This document shows, in pieces, positions 8,477 through 15,773 of a stretch of DNA of 64,000 bases. The stretch spans positions 213,436-277,435 of the forward strand of contig JAMPHB010000001.1 in NCBI GenBank assembly GCA_023663685.1, given 5' to 3'. The translations under genes were made by a program, and so were the position numbers. This stretch comes from Blautia sp. Its GTDB lineage: Bacteria; Bacillota; Clostridia; Lachnospirales; Lachnospiraceae. Each line of letters starts with the position of its first letter. The first letter of the stretch is position 1. The notes under the pieces were generated by a model that did no database searches, was not told the DNA's origin, and saw only the letters and a list, made by a program, of their open reading frames with translations.

Positions 8477-9448
8477 ATGGAGAGTAATATGATAAAAACG
8501 ATAGCATCCGTAGGGCTTCCGGTGGATGAAAAGCTTGAGATTAAAAAGAACCGCATTCTCCCTGAAGAAATCACGTCATCCATAGATAGTATGAAACGCA
8601 TCAGTATTGTTACAGGTATTCATGGGGATGAGCTGGAGGGGCAGTATGTCTGTTTTGAGCTCCAGCGCCGTATCGGGCAGAACAGGGAATGTCTTGCGGG
8701 GATTGTGGATATTTACCCGGCAATGAATCCATTAGGGATTGATTCCATTACCAGGGGAATCCCGGCGTTTGATCTGGATATGAACCGCTTGTTTCCCGGA
8801 GATATCAACGGCAGTATGATGGAATATGTGGCAGCCCGGATTATGGAGGATGTGGCAGGCTCTGACTGTGTATTGGATATCCATGCCAGCAATATTTATC
8901 TGACAGAGATACCGCAGATCCGCATCAATGAGCTGCATCAGGATACTCTGGTGCCGGTGGCAGAGGCCGCCAATGTTGATTTTATCTGGGTGCATGGAGC
9001 AAGTACTGTGCTGGAGGCAACCTTTGCGCATAGTTTAAATTCCATGGGGACGCCGGTGTTAGTCGTGGAAATGGGCGTGGGGATGCGGATTACACAGAGC
9101 TACGGAAAGCAGATGGTGGATGGGATTTTCAATTTGATGAAAAAGATGGGAATCTGGACAGGGGAAGTGAATCCGGTCAGAAAACCGATGATTTCCCGAA
9201 ATCCGGAGGATGTCAGCTATTTGAATGCCAGTGTTGGAGGCGTGTTTATTCCGTCTGTGCAGCATGGCGCAAGAATGAAACAGGGTGAACGGATTGGGTG
9301 TATTGTAGATCCGTTATGCGGGGAGGTGCTGGATGAAGTGTGCGCGCCGGAAGACGGTATGCTGTTTACAATAAGGAACTATCCCATTGTTGTCGAGGGT
9401 TCCCTGATGGGACGGCTGCTGAAAAAGGAGGTGTGCGGATATGAATAA
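8477..9448 (+). CDS. M14-type succinylglutamate desuccinylase/aspartoacylase family protein (active-site residues intact)
   Basis: A 323-residue predicted zinc hydrolase. Zinc ligands are visible in GIHGDELEG (His and Glu) and VLDIHAS (second His), and a catalytic Glu candidate in LVVEMGVGMR. DMNRLFPG is the Asn-Arg substrate-binding motif of this family. The C-terminal ~80 residues form the usual beta barrel (GGVFIPSVQHGARMKQGE). The start could also be ATG 8489, which has a better spaced GGAG. It overlaps the next gene by 8 bases. In this neighbourhood it may trim an amide-linked product made by the ATP-grasp proteins (inference). Confidence 0.87.
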   Translation: MESNMIKTIASVGLPVDEKLEIKKNRILPEEITSSIDSMKRISIVTGIHGDELEGQYVCFELQRRIGQNRECLAGIVDIYPAMNPLGIDSITRGIPAFDLDMNRLFPGDINGSMMEYVAARIMEDVAGSDCVLDIHASNIYLTEIPQIRINELHQDTLVPVAEAANVDFIWVHGASTVLEATFAHSLNSMGTPVLVVEMGVGMRITQSYGKQMVDGIFNLMKKMGIWTGEVNPVRKPMISRNPEDVSYLNASVGGVFIPSVQHGARMKQGERIGCIVDPLCGEVLDEVCAPEDGMLFTIRNYPIVVEGSLMGRLLKKEVCGYE

Positions 9449-10370
9449 AAGAAGCATTTATGAACTAAAGGGATTATACCGGGACACTTTCCGCGTGGTC
9501 GGCTATGAATTTGGGACAGGAGATCCGTCTGTCTGTATTGTGGGAAGTACCAGAGGAAATGAGGTACAGCAGATGTATTGCTGCTCTCATCTGGTGCGGA
9601 AAATGAAGCAGCTGGAAGAAGAGGGAAGAATCACAGAAGGCCATAAGATTTTGATTATTCCTTCTGTCAATCCCTACTCCATGAATATACACAAAAGATT
9701 CTGGTCAACCGATAACACAGATATCAACCGGATGTTTCCGGGCTATAATCTGGGGGAAACCACCCAGAGAATTGCGGATGGTGTTTTTAAGGAGATTTCA
9801 GAGTATTCGTTTGGAATACAGTTTACCTCTTTTTATATGCCGGGAGATTTTGTTCCGCATGTGCGGCTGATGGCTGAGGGATACAGCAGCCCTGAAACAG
9901 CGAAGCAGTTTGGCCTGCCCTATGTGATTATCCGCAAAGTAAGGCCTTATGATACGGCAACGTTAAACTATAACTGGCAGGTATGGGATACACAGGCATT
10001 TTCTTTGTATACGACGACTACGGCACGGATTGACAGGAACAGCGCCGGACAGGCAGTTTTGGCAGTTATGAATTTTTTGTCCCGGCAGGGAATGATAAAA
10101 TACAGCATACCGGACAGCTTGGATTCTAAAGTGGTATATGATGACGACATGATTTGCATAAAAACCGCAAAATCAGGGATTTTTGAACCGATGGTAAAGG
10201 CGGGAGAGGAAGTCAGCGTCGGACAGCCTCTTGCCAATATTCTGGATCCTTATGAGGGGAATATAGTAGAAACGATTTATGCCCCCTTTAACAGAGTTGC
10301 CTTTTTTGTGCATAATGAGCCGCTGACCTATGCGAATACAGCCGTGATTAAGCTGATTGAGAAGCTGTGA
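9441..10370 (+). CDS. M14/aspartoacylase-like paralogue with lost zinc ligands (probable pseudoenzyme)
   Basis: A 309-residue paralogue of the preceding gene, overlapping it by 8 bases and preceded by GGAGG. Overall fold markers are kept (VNPYSMNIHKRFWSTDNTDINRMFPGYN, including the Asn-Arg motif, and the C-terminal barrel SGIFEPMVKAGEEVSVGQ). The zinc-binding GxHGxE is GSTRGNE here (His to Arg), the second His region reads FGIQFTS, and the LVVEMG segment with the catalytic Glu has no acidic counterpart (LYTTTTARID). Hydrolytic activity is therefore doubtful; binding or regulation of its partner is possible. The reading frame is intact, so it is under selection rather than decayed. Confidence 0.82.
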   Translation: MNKRSIYELKGLYRDTFRVVGYEFGTGDPSVCIVGSTRGNEVQQMYCCSHLVRKMKQLEEEGRITEGHKILIIPSVNPYSMNIHKRFWSTDNTDINRMFPGYNLGETTQRIADGVFKEISEYSFGIQFTSFYMPGDFVPHVRLMAEGYSSPETAKQFGLPYVIIRKVRPYDTATLNYNWQVWDTQAFSLYTTTTARIDRNSAGQAVLAVMNFLSRQGMIKYSIPDSLDSKVVYDDDMICIKTAKSGIFEPMVKAGEEVSVGQPLANILDPYEGNIVETIYAPFNRVAFFVHNEPLTYANTAVIKLIEKL

Positions 10371-10381
10371 ATGAAAAGCCG

Positions 10382-10425
10382 GCACAATAAAGCAGCTACA
10401 GCCCGCCTTGCGGGATATATTGTGC
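10382..10425. other. Two-level inverted repeat after the ATP-grasp cluster
   Basis: GCACAATA (10382-10389) pairs with TATTGTGC (10418-10425), enclosing CCCGC/GCGGG (10402-10406 with 10410-10414). There is no T-run, so it is not a standard terminator; it may protect the 3' end of the operon transcript. Confidence 0.4.
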
Positions 10426-10468
10426 AGGCAATTGTCAATAATTTTGCGCCCTCCCCGTACAGAAGTAT

Positions 10469-10497
10469 TTGCTATCTCACAGAAAATGGATTATAAT
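10469..10497 (+). promoter_or_regulatory. Sigma-A promoter of the diguanylate cyclase gene
   Basis: TTGCTA at 10469-10474 and TATAAT at 10492-10497 with a 17-bp spacer, 41 bp before ATG 10539. Confidence 0.65.
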
Positions 10498-10538
10498 AGG
10501 AATGATAGAATGCATTTTACGATGTGAGGATAGTACAG

Positions 10539-11639
10539 ATGAAGAAACGATTGCAGATCGGTAAAAAAATTGTAGACGGGGATCTTTCTTTCCATGAGGA
10601 CATAAAATATCTTCTGCTGGTGGCGGCGGCCTCGGTGGTGCACTTTTGTTTTACGCTGATTTTTTTCTGTTGTCATGCGTATGTTTTGGCAGTCTATAAT
10701 ATATTTGCTACATTATTTTATATATACCACAGTGCGGTTTCCGTGAAAAAGAGGCGTTATGTCCTGATGTACCAGTCCTCCCTGCTTGAGATCCTGTTTC
10801 ATTCCGGGTTTGCGACCCTGCTTCTGGGGACGGACTTTGGTTTTATGATCTATACGATTTCCTTAGTTCCACTGGCGTTCTATTTGCCCTACACCATACC
10901 AAAATACCGGAAAAATATCAAAATTCCGGTGATTACCTCAATTTTAATCGTTGTGTACTATTTCGTGATTACCTTTGTGGCGACAATCGTTCCGCATTTC
11001 TATAGTGAAAATTTTGGCGATGCGTTTAAGGGGCTTTTTTATTATGTGAACAGCTTTATCGCCTTTGCCCTGCTGATATTTTTCTCCCTCATTTTTATGA
11101 TTGAGATTTATCAAATGCAGGCGAGGCTTGAGCAGGAGAACCATTCCCTTGGACGGCTTGCCAATTACGACCCGCTCACCCATCTGCTCAACCGCAGGAG
11201 CATGAACAGCTATCTGCAGAGGGCATGGGAGGATTGCCGCGAGCAGTCGGACGTCTTTACACTGATTATGTCGGATATTGATGATTTCAAGCATGTGAAT
11301 GATACCTATGGACATGCCTGCGGCGATGAGGTGCTTAAGGCGGTCAGCCGGGTGGTAAAAAAGGACGTCCGTTCCCATGACAGCATATGCCGCTGGGGAG
11401 GCGAGGAGATTCTGATTTTAGTACATGCGGACAGAGAGGCGGCAGTTTCGATTGCCAGGCACATATGCACAGATGTGGCGGAGAGAGCTGTGCGCTTCAA
11501 TGGTCAGGACGTGAGAGTTACCCTGACCCTCGGCATCGCCTCTTATCACGGACAGCCGGATATCTCCACCATTATTGCGGAGGCAGATGCGAATCTGTAC
11601 AAGGGAAAAACGAATGGAAAGAATCAGGTGGTCTTTTAG
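10539..11639 (+). CDS. Membrane-bound diguanylate cyclase (GGDEF)
   Basis: A 366-residue protein that makes cyclic di-GMP from GTP. The N-terminal half has about six hydrophobic segments (for example YLLLVAAASVVHFCFTLIFF and FIAFALLIFFSLIFMIEIY). The GGDEF domain starts at LANYDPLTHLLNRR and carries the active-site motif as RWGGEEILIL. Five residues before the motif is RSHD, which fits the RxxD inhibitory site for product feedback. ATG 10539 is chosen because GAGG lies upstream at normal spacing; the GTG at 10524 is less likely. It stands alone between its own promoter and the iteron array. Confidence 0.88.
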   Translation: MKKRLQIGKKIVDGDLSFHEDIKYLLLVAAASVVHFCFTLIFFCCHAYVLAVYNIFATLFYIYHSAVSVKKRRYVLMYQSSLLEILFHSGFATLLLGTDFGFMIYTISLVPLAFYLPYTIPKYRKNIKIPVITSILIVVYYFVITFVATIVPHFYSENFGDAFKGLFYYVNSFIAFALLIFFSLIFMIEIYQMQARLEQENHSLGRLANYDPLTHLLNRRSMNSYLQRAWEDCREQSDVFTLIMSDIDDFKHVNDTYGHACGDEVLKAVSRVVKKDVRSHDSICRWGGEEILILVHADREAAVSIARHICTDVAERAVRFNGQDVRVTLTLGIASYHGQPDISTIIAEADANLYKGKTNGKNQVVF

Positions 11640-11683
11640 AAGGCCATCTGTTTTTTTATCATTAGGAAGGCTTTGTCCTGAAC

Positions 11684-11799
11684 AAAAACGGGGATTTTGC
11701 ATGTATACGCAGATATAAAAACGGGGATTTTGTGCAAATATACACAAACAAAAATGGGGATTTTGCGAATATATTGCTTGATAAAAACGGGGATTTTGC
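11684..11799 (+). repeat. Four 33-bp-spaced iterons (AAAAACGGGGATTTTGC)
   Basis: A 17-bp core occurs at 11684, 11717, 11750 and 11783, exactly 33 bp apart, with unrelated 16-bp spacers. Copies 1 and 4 are identical, copy 2 differs at its last base, copy 3 has one T for C. The period equals about three helical turns, so a protein would bind all copies on one DNA face. The last copy overlaps the -35 of the promoter at 11778-11806. Confidence 0.85.
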
Positions 11800-11806
11800 A
11801 TATAAT
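11778..11806 (+). promoter_or_regulatory. Sigma-A promoter overlapping the last iteron
   Basis: TTGATA at 11778-11783 and TATAAT at 11801-11806, spacer 17 bp; the fourth iteron fills the spacer. It drives the DUF4143 ATPase remnant starting at 11830. Confidence 0.7.
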
Positions 11807-11829
11807 AGGTGTGAAAGCGAGGTCTGCGT

Positions 11830-13049
11830 ATGTTTAAGAGGAAGATTTATGACAAGCTCGTACAGTGGAAACTTCCAGCTGCTCCCCGGAGATAAAAAAT
11901 CTGTTCCTGGATATGTCGGATATGAACTATTTCTTTTTACAGTTACAGCTATACTGTCATGTGGATCTGGTGGAGAGGGACTCTCTGATTATTTTCGACG
12001 AGGTGCAGCTGTATCCCCCGGCGCGCCAGGCCATCAAGCATCTGGTGAAGGACGGCAGATATGACTATATCGAGACCGGCTCGCTGATTTCCATTAAGCG
12101 GAATGTGGAGGGAATACTGATTCCCAGCGAGGAACGGCGGCTTTACATGCATCCCATGGATTACGAAGAATTTTTGTGGGCGATGGGAGACGAGGCGACT
12201 CCGGGGCTGCTGCGGCAGCTCTGTGAACATCCAAAGCCTCTTGGGGACGAGGTAAACCGGAAAATGATGAGAACCTTTCGGCTGTATATGCTGATTGGGG
12301 GAATGCCGCAGGCGGTTGACCGCTATCTGCAGTCGAATAATCTAAAGCATGTAGATTTGGTAAAACGGGATATCCTGAATCTCTATGAAGAGGATTTTCA
12401 CAAGCTGGATTCCACCGGGAAAATTTCCCTGCTTTTTGATTCCATTCCGGCGGAGCTTAACAAGAACGCGGCCCGCTATCAGGTGTCGAGCGTGCTTAGG
12501 GGTGTGCGCGCGGAGGGTTCACTTGAGCTCATTGCAGCATTAAAGGATTCCAGAACTGTCAATGTCGCCTACCATGCCAACGACCCGGGGGTGGGAATGG
12601 CGAGTAACCGGGATTTGGGAATGTTCAAGCTGTTTCTCGCGGACACCGGACTGTTTACGACGCTGGTGTTTAAGGATAAGGATTTTACCGAAAACCTGAT
12701 ATACGAAAAGCTGTTAAGTGACAAGCTTTCCGCGAATCTGGGCTATCTGTATGAAAATGTAGTCGCACAGATGCTCACGGCAAGGGGAGACGAACTGTAT
12801 TACCATACCATGAAGAGCGATACCTCGAACCATAATTATGAGGTAGACTTTCTGGTGTCCCGCAAAAATAAGGTCTGTCCGATTGAGGTAAAATCTTCCG
12901 GTTACCGGACTCACAGCTCACTGGACAGGTTTGCCGAAAAATATTCGGCGCGGATATTAAACCAGTATGTGGTGTACACGAGGGACTGGAAAAAGGACGG
13001 GGCAGTTACGCTGCTTCCGGCATATATGCTGCCGTTTGTGGTGTTGTAG
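11830..13049 (+). pseudogene. AAA_14/DUF4143 ATPase, broken: Walker A region deleted and frame shifted
   Basis: The natural start MFKRKIYDKLVQWK at 11830 matches this family's N-terminus but runs into a stop at 11893. The rest continues in another frame from about 11880 (EIKNLFLDMSDMNYFFLQLQ, then Walker B SLIIFDEVQ, RYDYIETGSLISIKRN, HPMDYEEFLWAMGD and the C-terminal nuclease-like YEVDFLVSRKNKVCPIEVKS). The segment that should contain the P-loop, roughly 50-60 residues, is missing at the junction. The remaining 394-codon frame has only a poor start at 11865. Such ATPases are common accessory genes in gut Clostridia with poorly known function. The long downstream frame is undamaged, so the deletion looks recent. 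Confidence 0.8.
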
Positions 13050-13212
13050 AGAAGGGGAACAAGTACCAAAATCAAACAAAATGGGGAAATTTGCGGTCTG
13101 CCTGTGCAGAATTCTTGTAAATTTGTAAAAAGCGGGACTTTGGTACTGTAAAAAATGTATATTTTTTTGCTTGAATTTTCGTAAAGTTTATGCACACTTA
13201 TTCGGCAGTACA

Positions 13213-13224
13213 TGCTATTATAAT
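13213..13224 (+). promoter_or_regulatory. Possible extended -10 promoter of the pseudouridine synthase gene
   Basis: TGC-TATTAT/TATAAT at 13213-13224; no good -35 is visible. It would give a leader of about 115 nt holding two hairpins (13256-13280 and 13292-13320). Confidence 0.35.
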
Positions 13225-13255
13225 GACTGTAAAAACCCCCCAATACATTATATAG

Positions 13256-13280
13256 TTTTTACTATACCCCATAGTAAAAA
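13256..13280. other. Perfect 10-bp inverted repeat in leader
   Basis: TTTTTACTAT (13256-13265) and ATAGTAAAAA (13271-13280) around ACCCC. It lies just before the terminator-like hairpin; it could be an operator or an RNA stem. Confidence 0.5.
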
Positions 13281-13291
13281 TACCTTCTCCT

Positions 13292-13320
13292 AAAAAAGGC
13301 AGCTTGCAGCTGTCTTTTTT
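13292..13320. terminator. Bidirectional terminator-like hairpin
   Basis: GGCAGC/GCTGTC stem around TTGCA, flanked by AAAAAA and TTTTTT. It can end transcription arriving from the DUF4143 locus, or act as an attenuator if the promoter at 13213-13224 is real. Confidence 0.65.
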
Positions 13321-13347
13321 ACATATAGAAAAGTATACGGATGGAAA

Positions 13348-14037
13348 ATGCATATGAGCTGGAATAAAGTATATGAGGACAGCGCGCTGGTTGTCTGCTA
13401 TAAACCGGCGGGTATCCCCACACAGACAAAGCATATAGGCAGGCAGGACATGGTGAGCCTTCTAAAGAATGACCGTGCATTGCACGGCGAAGCTTCTTAT
13501 GTCGGACTGGTGCATCGGCTTGACCAGCCGGTGGAGGGGCTGCTTGTGTTTGGAAAGACGAAGGAGGCGGCTGCCCATTTGTCGGGGCAGGTGCAGGCGG
13601 GGAGCCTTGGCAAATACTATTACGCGCTTGGGCAGGGAAGCGGGCCGGAAGCTTCCGATAGGGAGAAAATATTCTTGATAGATTATATTTTGGCAGACAA
13701 AAAGAAAAATACCGCCGCTGTCGTGCCTGAGGGAACGCGCGGGGCGAAAAAGGCAGTGCTGGAGTACCGGGTCATTGGGAGCGAGGGAAAAAAGACATGC
13801 TTTGACATTACATTGCACAGCGGCCGTCATCACCAGATTCGTCTGCAGATGGCTCATCATGGCTGGCCGCTTTTGGGGGATCAGAAATATGGTGCTGGAA
13901 ATGAGCAGGGACAGCAGCTTGCACTCTGCGCTTACCGTATCGTTTTTGAGCACCCCGTGACGGGAGATACCATGGATTTTTCCATCCAGCCCCAAAATCC
14001 GGCGTTCGCGCCGTTTTGCGCCCGGCCTTTGCAATAA
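13348..14037 (+). CDS. RluA-family RNA pseudouridine synthase
   Basis: A 229-residue pseudouridine synthase. The catalytic aspartate is in VHRLDQPVEGLLVFGKT, the hallmark of the RluA/RluC/RluD family; LVVCYKPAGIPTQ and TGRHHQIRLQMAHHGWPLLGD-like segments (here HSGRHHQIRLQ) complete the fold. There is no S4 domain at the N-terminus, so it is one of the short, single-domain members. The target uridine in rRNA or tRNA cannot be told from the sequence. The start may be ATG 13348 or 13354; the ribosome site is weak. Confidence 0.9.
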   Translation: MHMSWNKVYEDSALVVCYKPAGIPTQTKHIGRQDMVSLLKNDRALHGEASYVGLVHRLDQPVEGLLVFGKTKEAAAHLSGQVQAGSLGKYYYALGQGSGPEASDREKIFLIDYILADKKKNTAAVVPEGTRGAKKAVLEYRVIGSEGKKTCFDITLHSGRHHQIRLQMAHHGWPLLGDQKYGAGNEQGQQLALCAYRIVFEHPVTGDTMDFSIQPQNPAFAPFCARPLQ

Positions 14038-14042
14038 AAAAT

Positions 14043-14075
14043 GGCGCATCATTTTCATATGATGCACCTTTTGCC
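14043..14075. terminator. Terminator between convergent genes
   Basis: GGCGCATCAT pairs with ATGATGCACC (one C/A mismatch) around TTTCAT, with A-tract before and TTTT after; it serves the pseudouridine synthase gene and possibly the opposite strand. Confidence 0.6.
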
Positions 14076-14106
14076 CTGCGATTTTAATATTAGCCGCTTT
14101 CTCCGA

Positions 14107-14400
14107 TTACACTAATTGCATAACCTCGGCTTCAATTTCTTTCAATTCATCAAATGACAGTGAAGAGACACAATCGGCAATTTCTTCAAGCGTCATTTTT
14201 CCCTTTCTGATCAACTGCTCCGCCATTGCCTTTTCTGTATCATGCTTTTCGCTTTTAATATAAGATTTCATTATCTGCTCATCATCAAATAAACTCATCA
14301 TAATCGTTACCACCTCCACTTCCCTGCTGCTTAAATACTGTTTTAATATATTTCTGTCCTTACAAATACGGATTGTTGCTGTAACCGCCTGCCTTGTCAT
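14107..14400 (-). pseudogene. C-terminal remnant of an Rpn/PD-(D/E)XK transposase-like nuclease
   Basis: Ninety-seven codons encoding only the tail of Rpn-family recombination-promoting nucleases: EVVTIMMSLFDDEQIMKSY followed by a charged helix and KGKMTLEEIADCVSSLSFDELKEI. The whole N-terminal nuclease domain is missing and upstream sequence is AT-rich non-coding. It has no good ribosome site. It is best read as a decayed mobile-element gene rather than a functional small protein. Confidence 0.6.
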
Positions 14401-14526
14401 TCCATATTTATTAACTTGTTCGTTAAATACTTTGCAAAAAACAATTTACGTCTGCCTGCCTTTAATTATATATAAAAAAAAATTGTGTTTACAATAAGAT
14501 TGCGTTAAATTTCTTCCTCAAGTCTT

Positions 14527-14835
14527 TTACGGCAGCAGCTCCACGAGAAACACCGCGGCGCAGGCGCAGGCGGCGACCACCGTGAGCCCCATGCCTTTTA
14601 AAGAAAGGACGATTGCGACCACGAGTCCTGCCAGCGCAGACAGCGGATGGCTGGTGGCGTAGAAGATTGCCGGAAGTGTCATTGCGGCAAGCACGGCATA
14701 AGGAATATAGTACAAAAAGGACTGAATAAAGCGGTTTTGGATTTTTTCGCGTATGGCAACAAAGGGTATCACGCGAATCAGGTAGGTAGAGCCGGAAAGA
14801 ACCAGCAGATAGCAAAAAAACTGTGTGTTATCCAT
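14527..14835 (-). CDS. azlD: Branched-chain amino acid exporter small subunit AzlD
   Basis: A 102-residue hydrophobic protein with about four membrane helices and the AzlD N-terminal pattern YLIRVIPFVAI. It overlaps the end of azlC by 8 bases and is the second gene of the azlCD operon. The pair exports branched-chain amino acids or their analogues across the cytoplasmic membrane. Confidence 0.88.
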   Translation of the reverse strand: MDNTQFFCYLLVLSGSTYLIRVIPFVAIREKIQNRFIQSFLYYIPYAVLAAMTLPAIFYATSHPLSALAGLVVAIVLSLKGMGLTVVAACACAAVFLVELLP

Positions 14836-15535
14836 TGCATGTGTCCTCCTTATTTTCGACTGGAAACAGAACCGCAGCCAGCGCGGCGGCGGCCACGGCG
14901 CAGACGGTGATGGCTATGCCGTCCGATACATGCCCAAGAAGCGGAATATAGGTAAATCCACAGCGGCAGAGGGAAGCGATGACCACGGCGAACACGACGG
15001 GGCGTGATTTTTTCATTTCCGGTATCACGATTGCGACAAACATACTGTAGATGGCAATGCCAAGGGCGCTCATCAGGCGATCCGGCAGCACGTTGCCCAG
15101 AAGAGCCCCGACGAGGGTGCCGACAGACCAGCCGAGATACGGCAGTAAAGAAAGTCCTGCGAAAAAGCTCCGGCTTACACGATCCTCCTGACTTGCGACC
15201 GCAAAAATCTCGTCCGTCATCATAAAGCCGAAAATCCAGCGCCAGATTCCGCGAAAGCCGGTATCTGTTTTCTGGGAGAGGGATATCGACATAAAGGAGT
15301 AGCGGATATTGATGGTGATCTGCGCAATCAGCATCTGCACATACTGACCCGGAGAGAGCATGGTCGTAAGTCCGGCAAACTGTCCGGCGGAAGTGACCGT
15401 GCACATGGATACCAGCGTCGCCTGCCACCAGGAAAGCCCGGCAGATACCGCCATAATTCCAAAGGTAAAAGAGACGGACAGATAGCCGAGTCCGATTGGA
15501 AGCCCGGCTGTCACTCCGCGCATAAAATTTTTCAT
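14828..15535 (-). CDS. azlC: Branched-chain amino acid exporter large subunit AzlC
   Basis: A 235-residue membrane protein. GVTAGLPIGLGYLSVSFTFGI and TSAGQFAGLTTM near the N-terminus are typical of AzlC. It starts at 15535 on the minus strand behind a GGGGGAG ribosome site and a clear promoter. It works with AzlD as a transporter in the cytoplasmic membrane. No Lrp-like regulator gene is next to it. Confidence 0.92.
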   Translation of the reverse strand: MKNFMRGVTAGLPIGLGYLSVSFTFGIMAVSAGLSWWQATLVSMCTVTSAGQFAGLTTMLSPGQYVQMLIAQITINIRYSFMSISLSQKTDTGFRGIWRWIFGFMMTDEIFAVASQEDRVSRSFFAGLSLLPYLGWSVGTLVGALLGNVLPDRLMSALGIAIYSMFVAIVIPEMKKSRPVVFAVVIASLCRCGFTYIPLLGHVSDGIAITVCAVAAAALAAVLFPVENKEDTCNG

Positions 15536-15573
15536 AGGTACTCCCCCATTTCTTCTGGATGCCTGCTCTACCT

Positions 15574-15601
15574 ATTATACAACCCTTCCATAAGATGTCA
15601 A
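15574..15601 (-). promoter_or_regulatory. Sigma-A promoter of azlCD
   Basis: On the minus strand TTGACA (15596-15601) and TATAAT (15574-15579) with a 16-bp spacer, 38 bp upstream of azlC. Confidence 0.75.
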
Positions 15602-15705
15602 ACGGGGAATATTACAATATGCCCAAAAAGAATTTTGTGTTTTTCAACAAAAAAAGCACCGCTTTTTGTCCTATTTTTGCCATAGGAATTTCCAGAAAAT
15701 TCAAC

Positions 15706-15711
15706 TATAAT
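15706..15711 (+). promoter_or_regulatory. Probable -10 of the pullulanase promoter
   Basis: TATAAT at 15706-15711, 62 bp before ATG 15774. No consensus -35 at 17 bp; TTGCCA lies 22 bp upstream, so activation by a regulator is possible. Nothing else was recognised in 15602-15773 apart from a short A/T-flanked hairpin near 15650-15668. Confidence 0.4.
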
Positions 15712-15773
15712 AGAAAGTACGAAAAAACACGAAACCAAGTAACTGGAAGTGTGGAAGAAAAGGAGAGGATTGT

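Noticed and set aside
11684-11799. CRISPR array
   Set aside because: Repeats are 17 bp with 16-bp spacers, only four copies, no cas genes, and the last copy is part of a promoter.
11418-11801. Minus-strand frame with repeated QNPRF
   Set aside because: It is the reverse reading of the 33-bp iterons plus the diguanylate cyclase 3' end; no ribosome site.
13062-13147. AGTACCAAA / TTTGGTACT inverted repeat flanking 68 bp
   Set aside because: Only 9 bp arms and no element-like content; insufficient for a mobile element or an RNA call.
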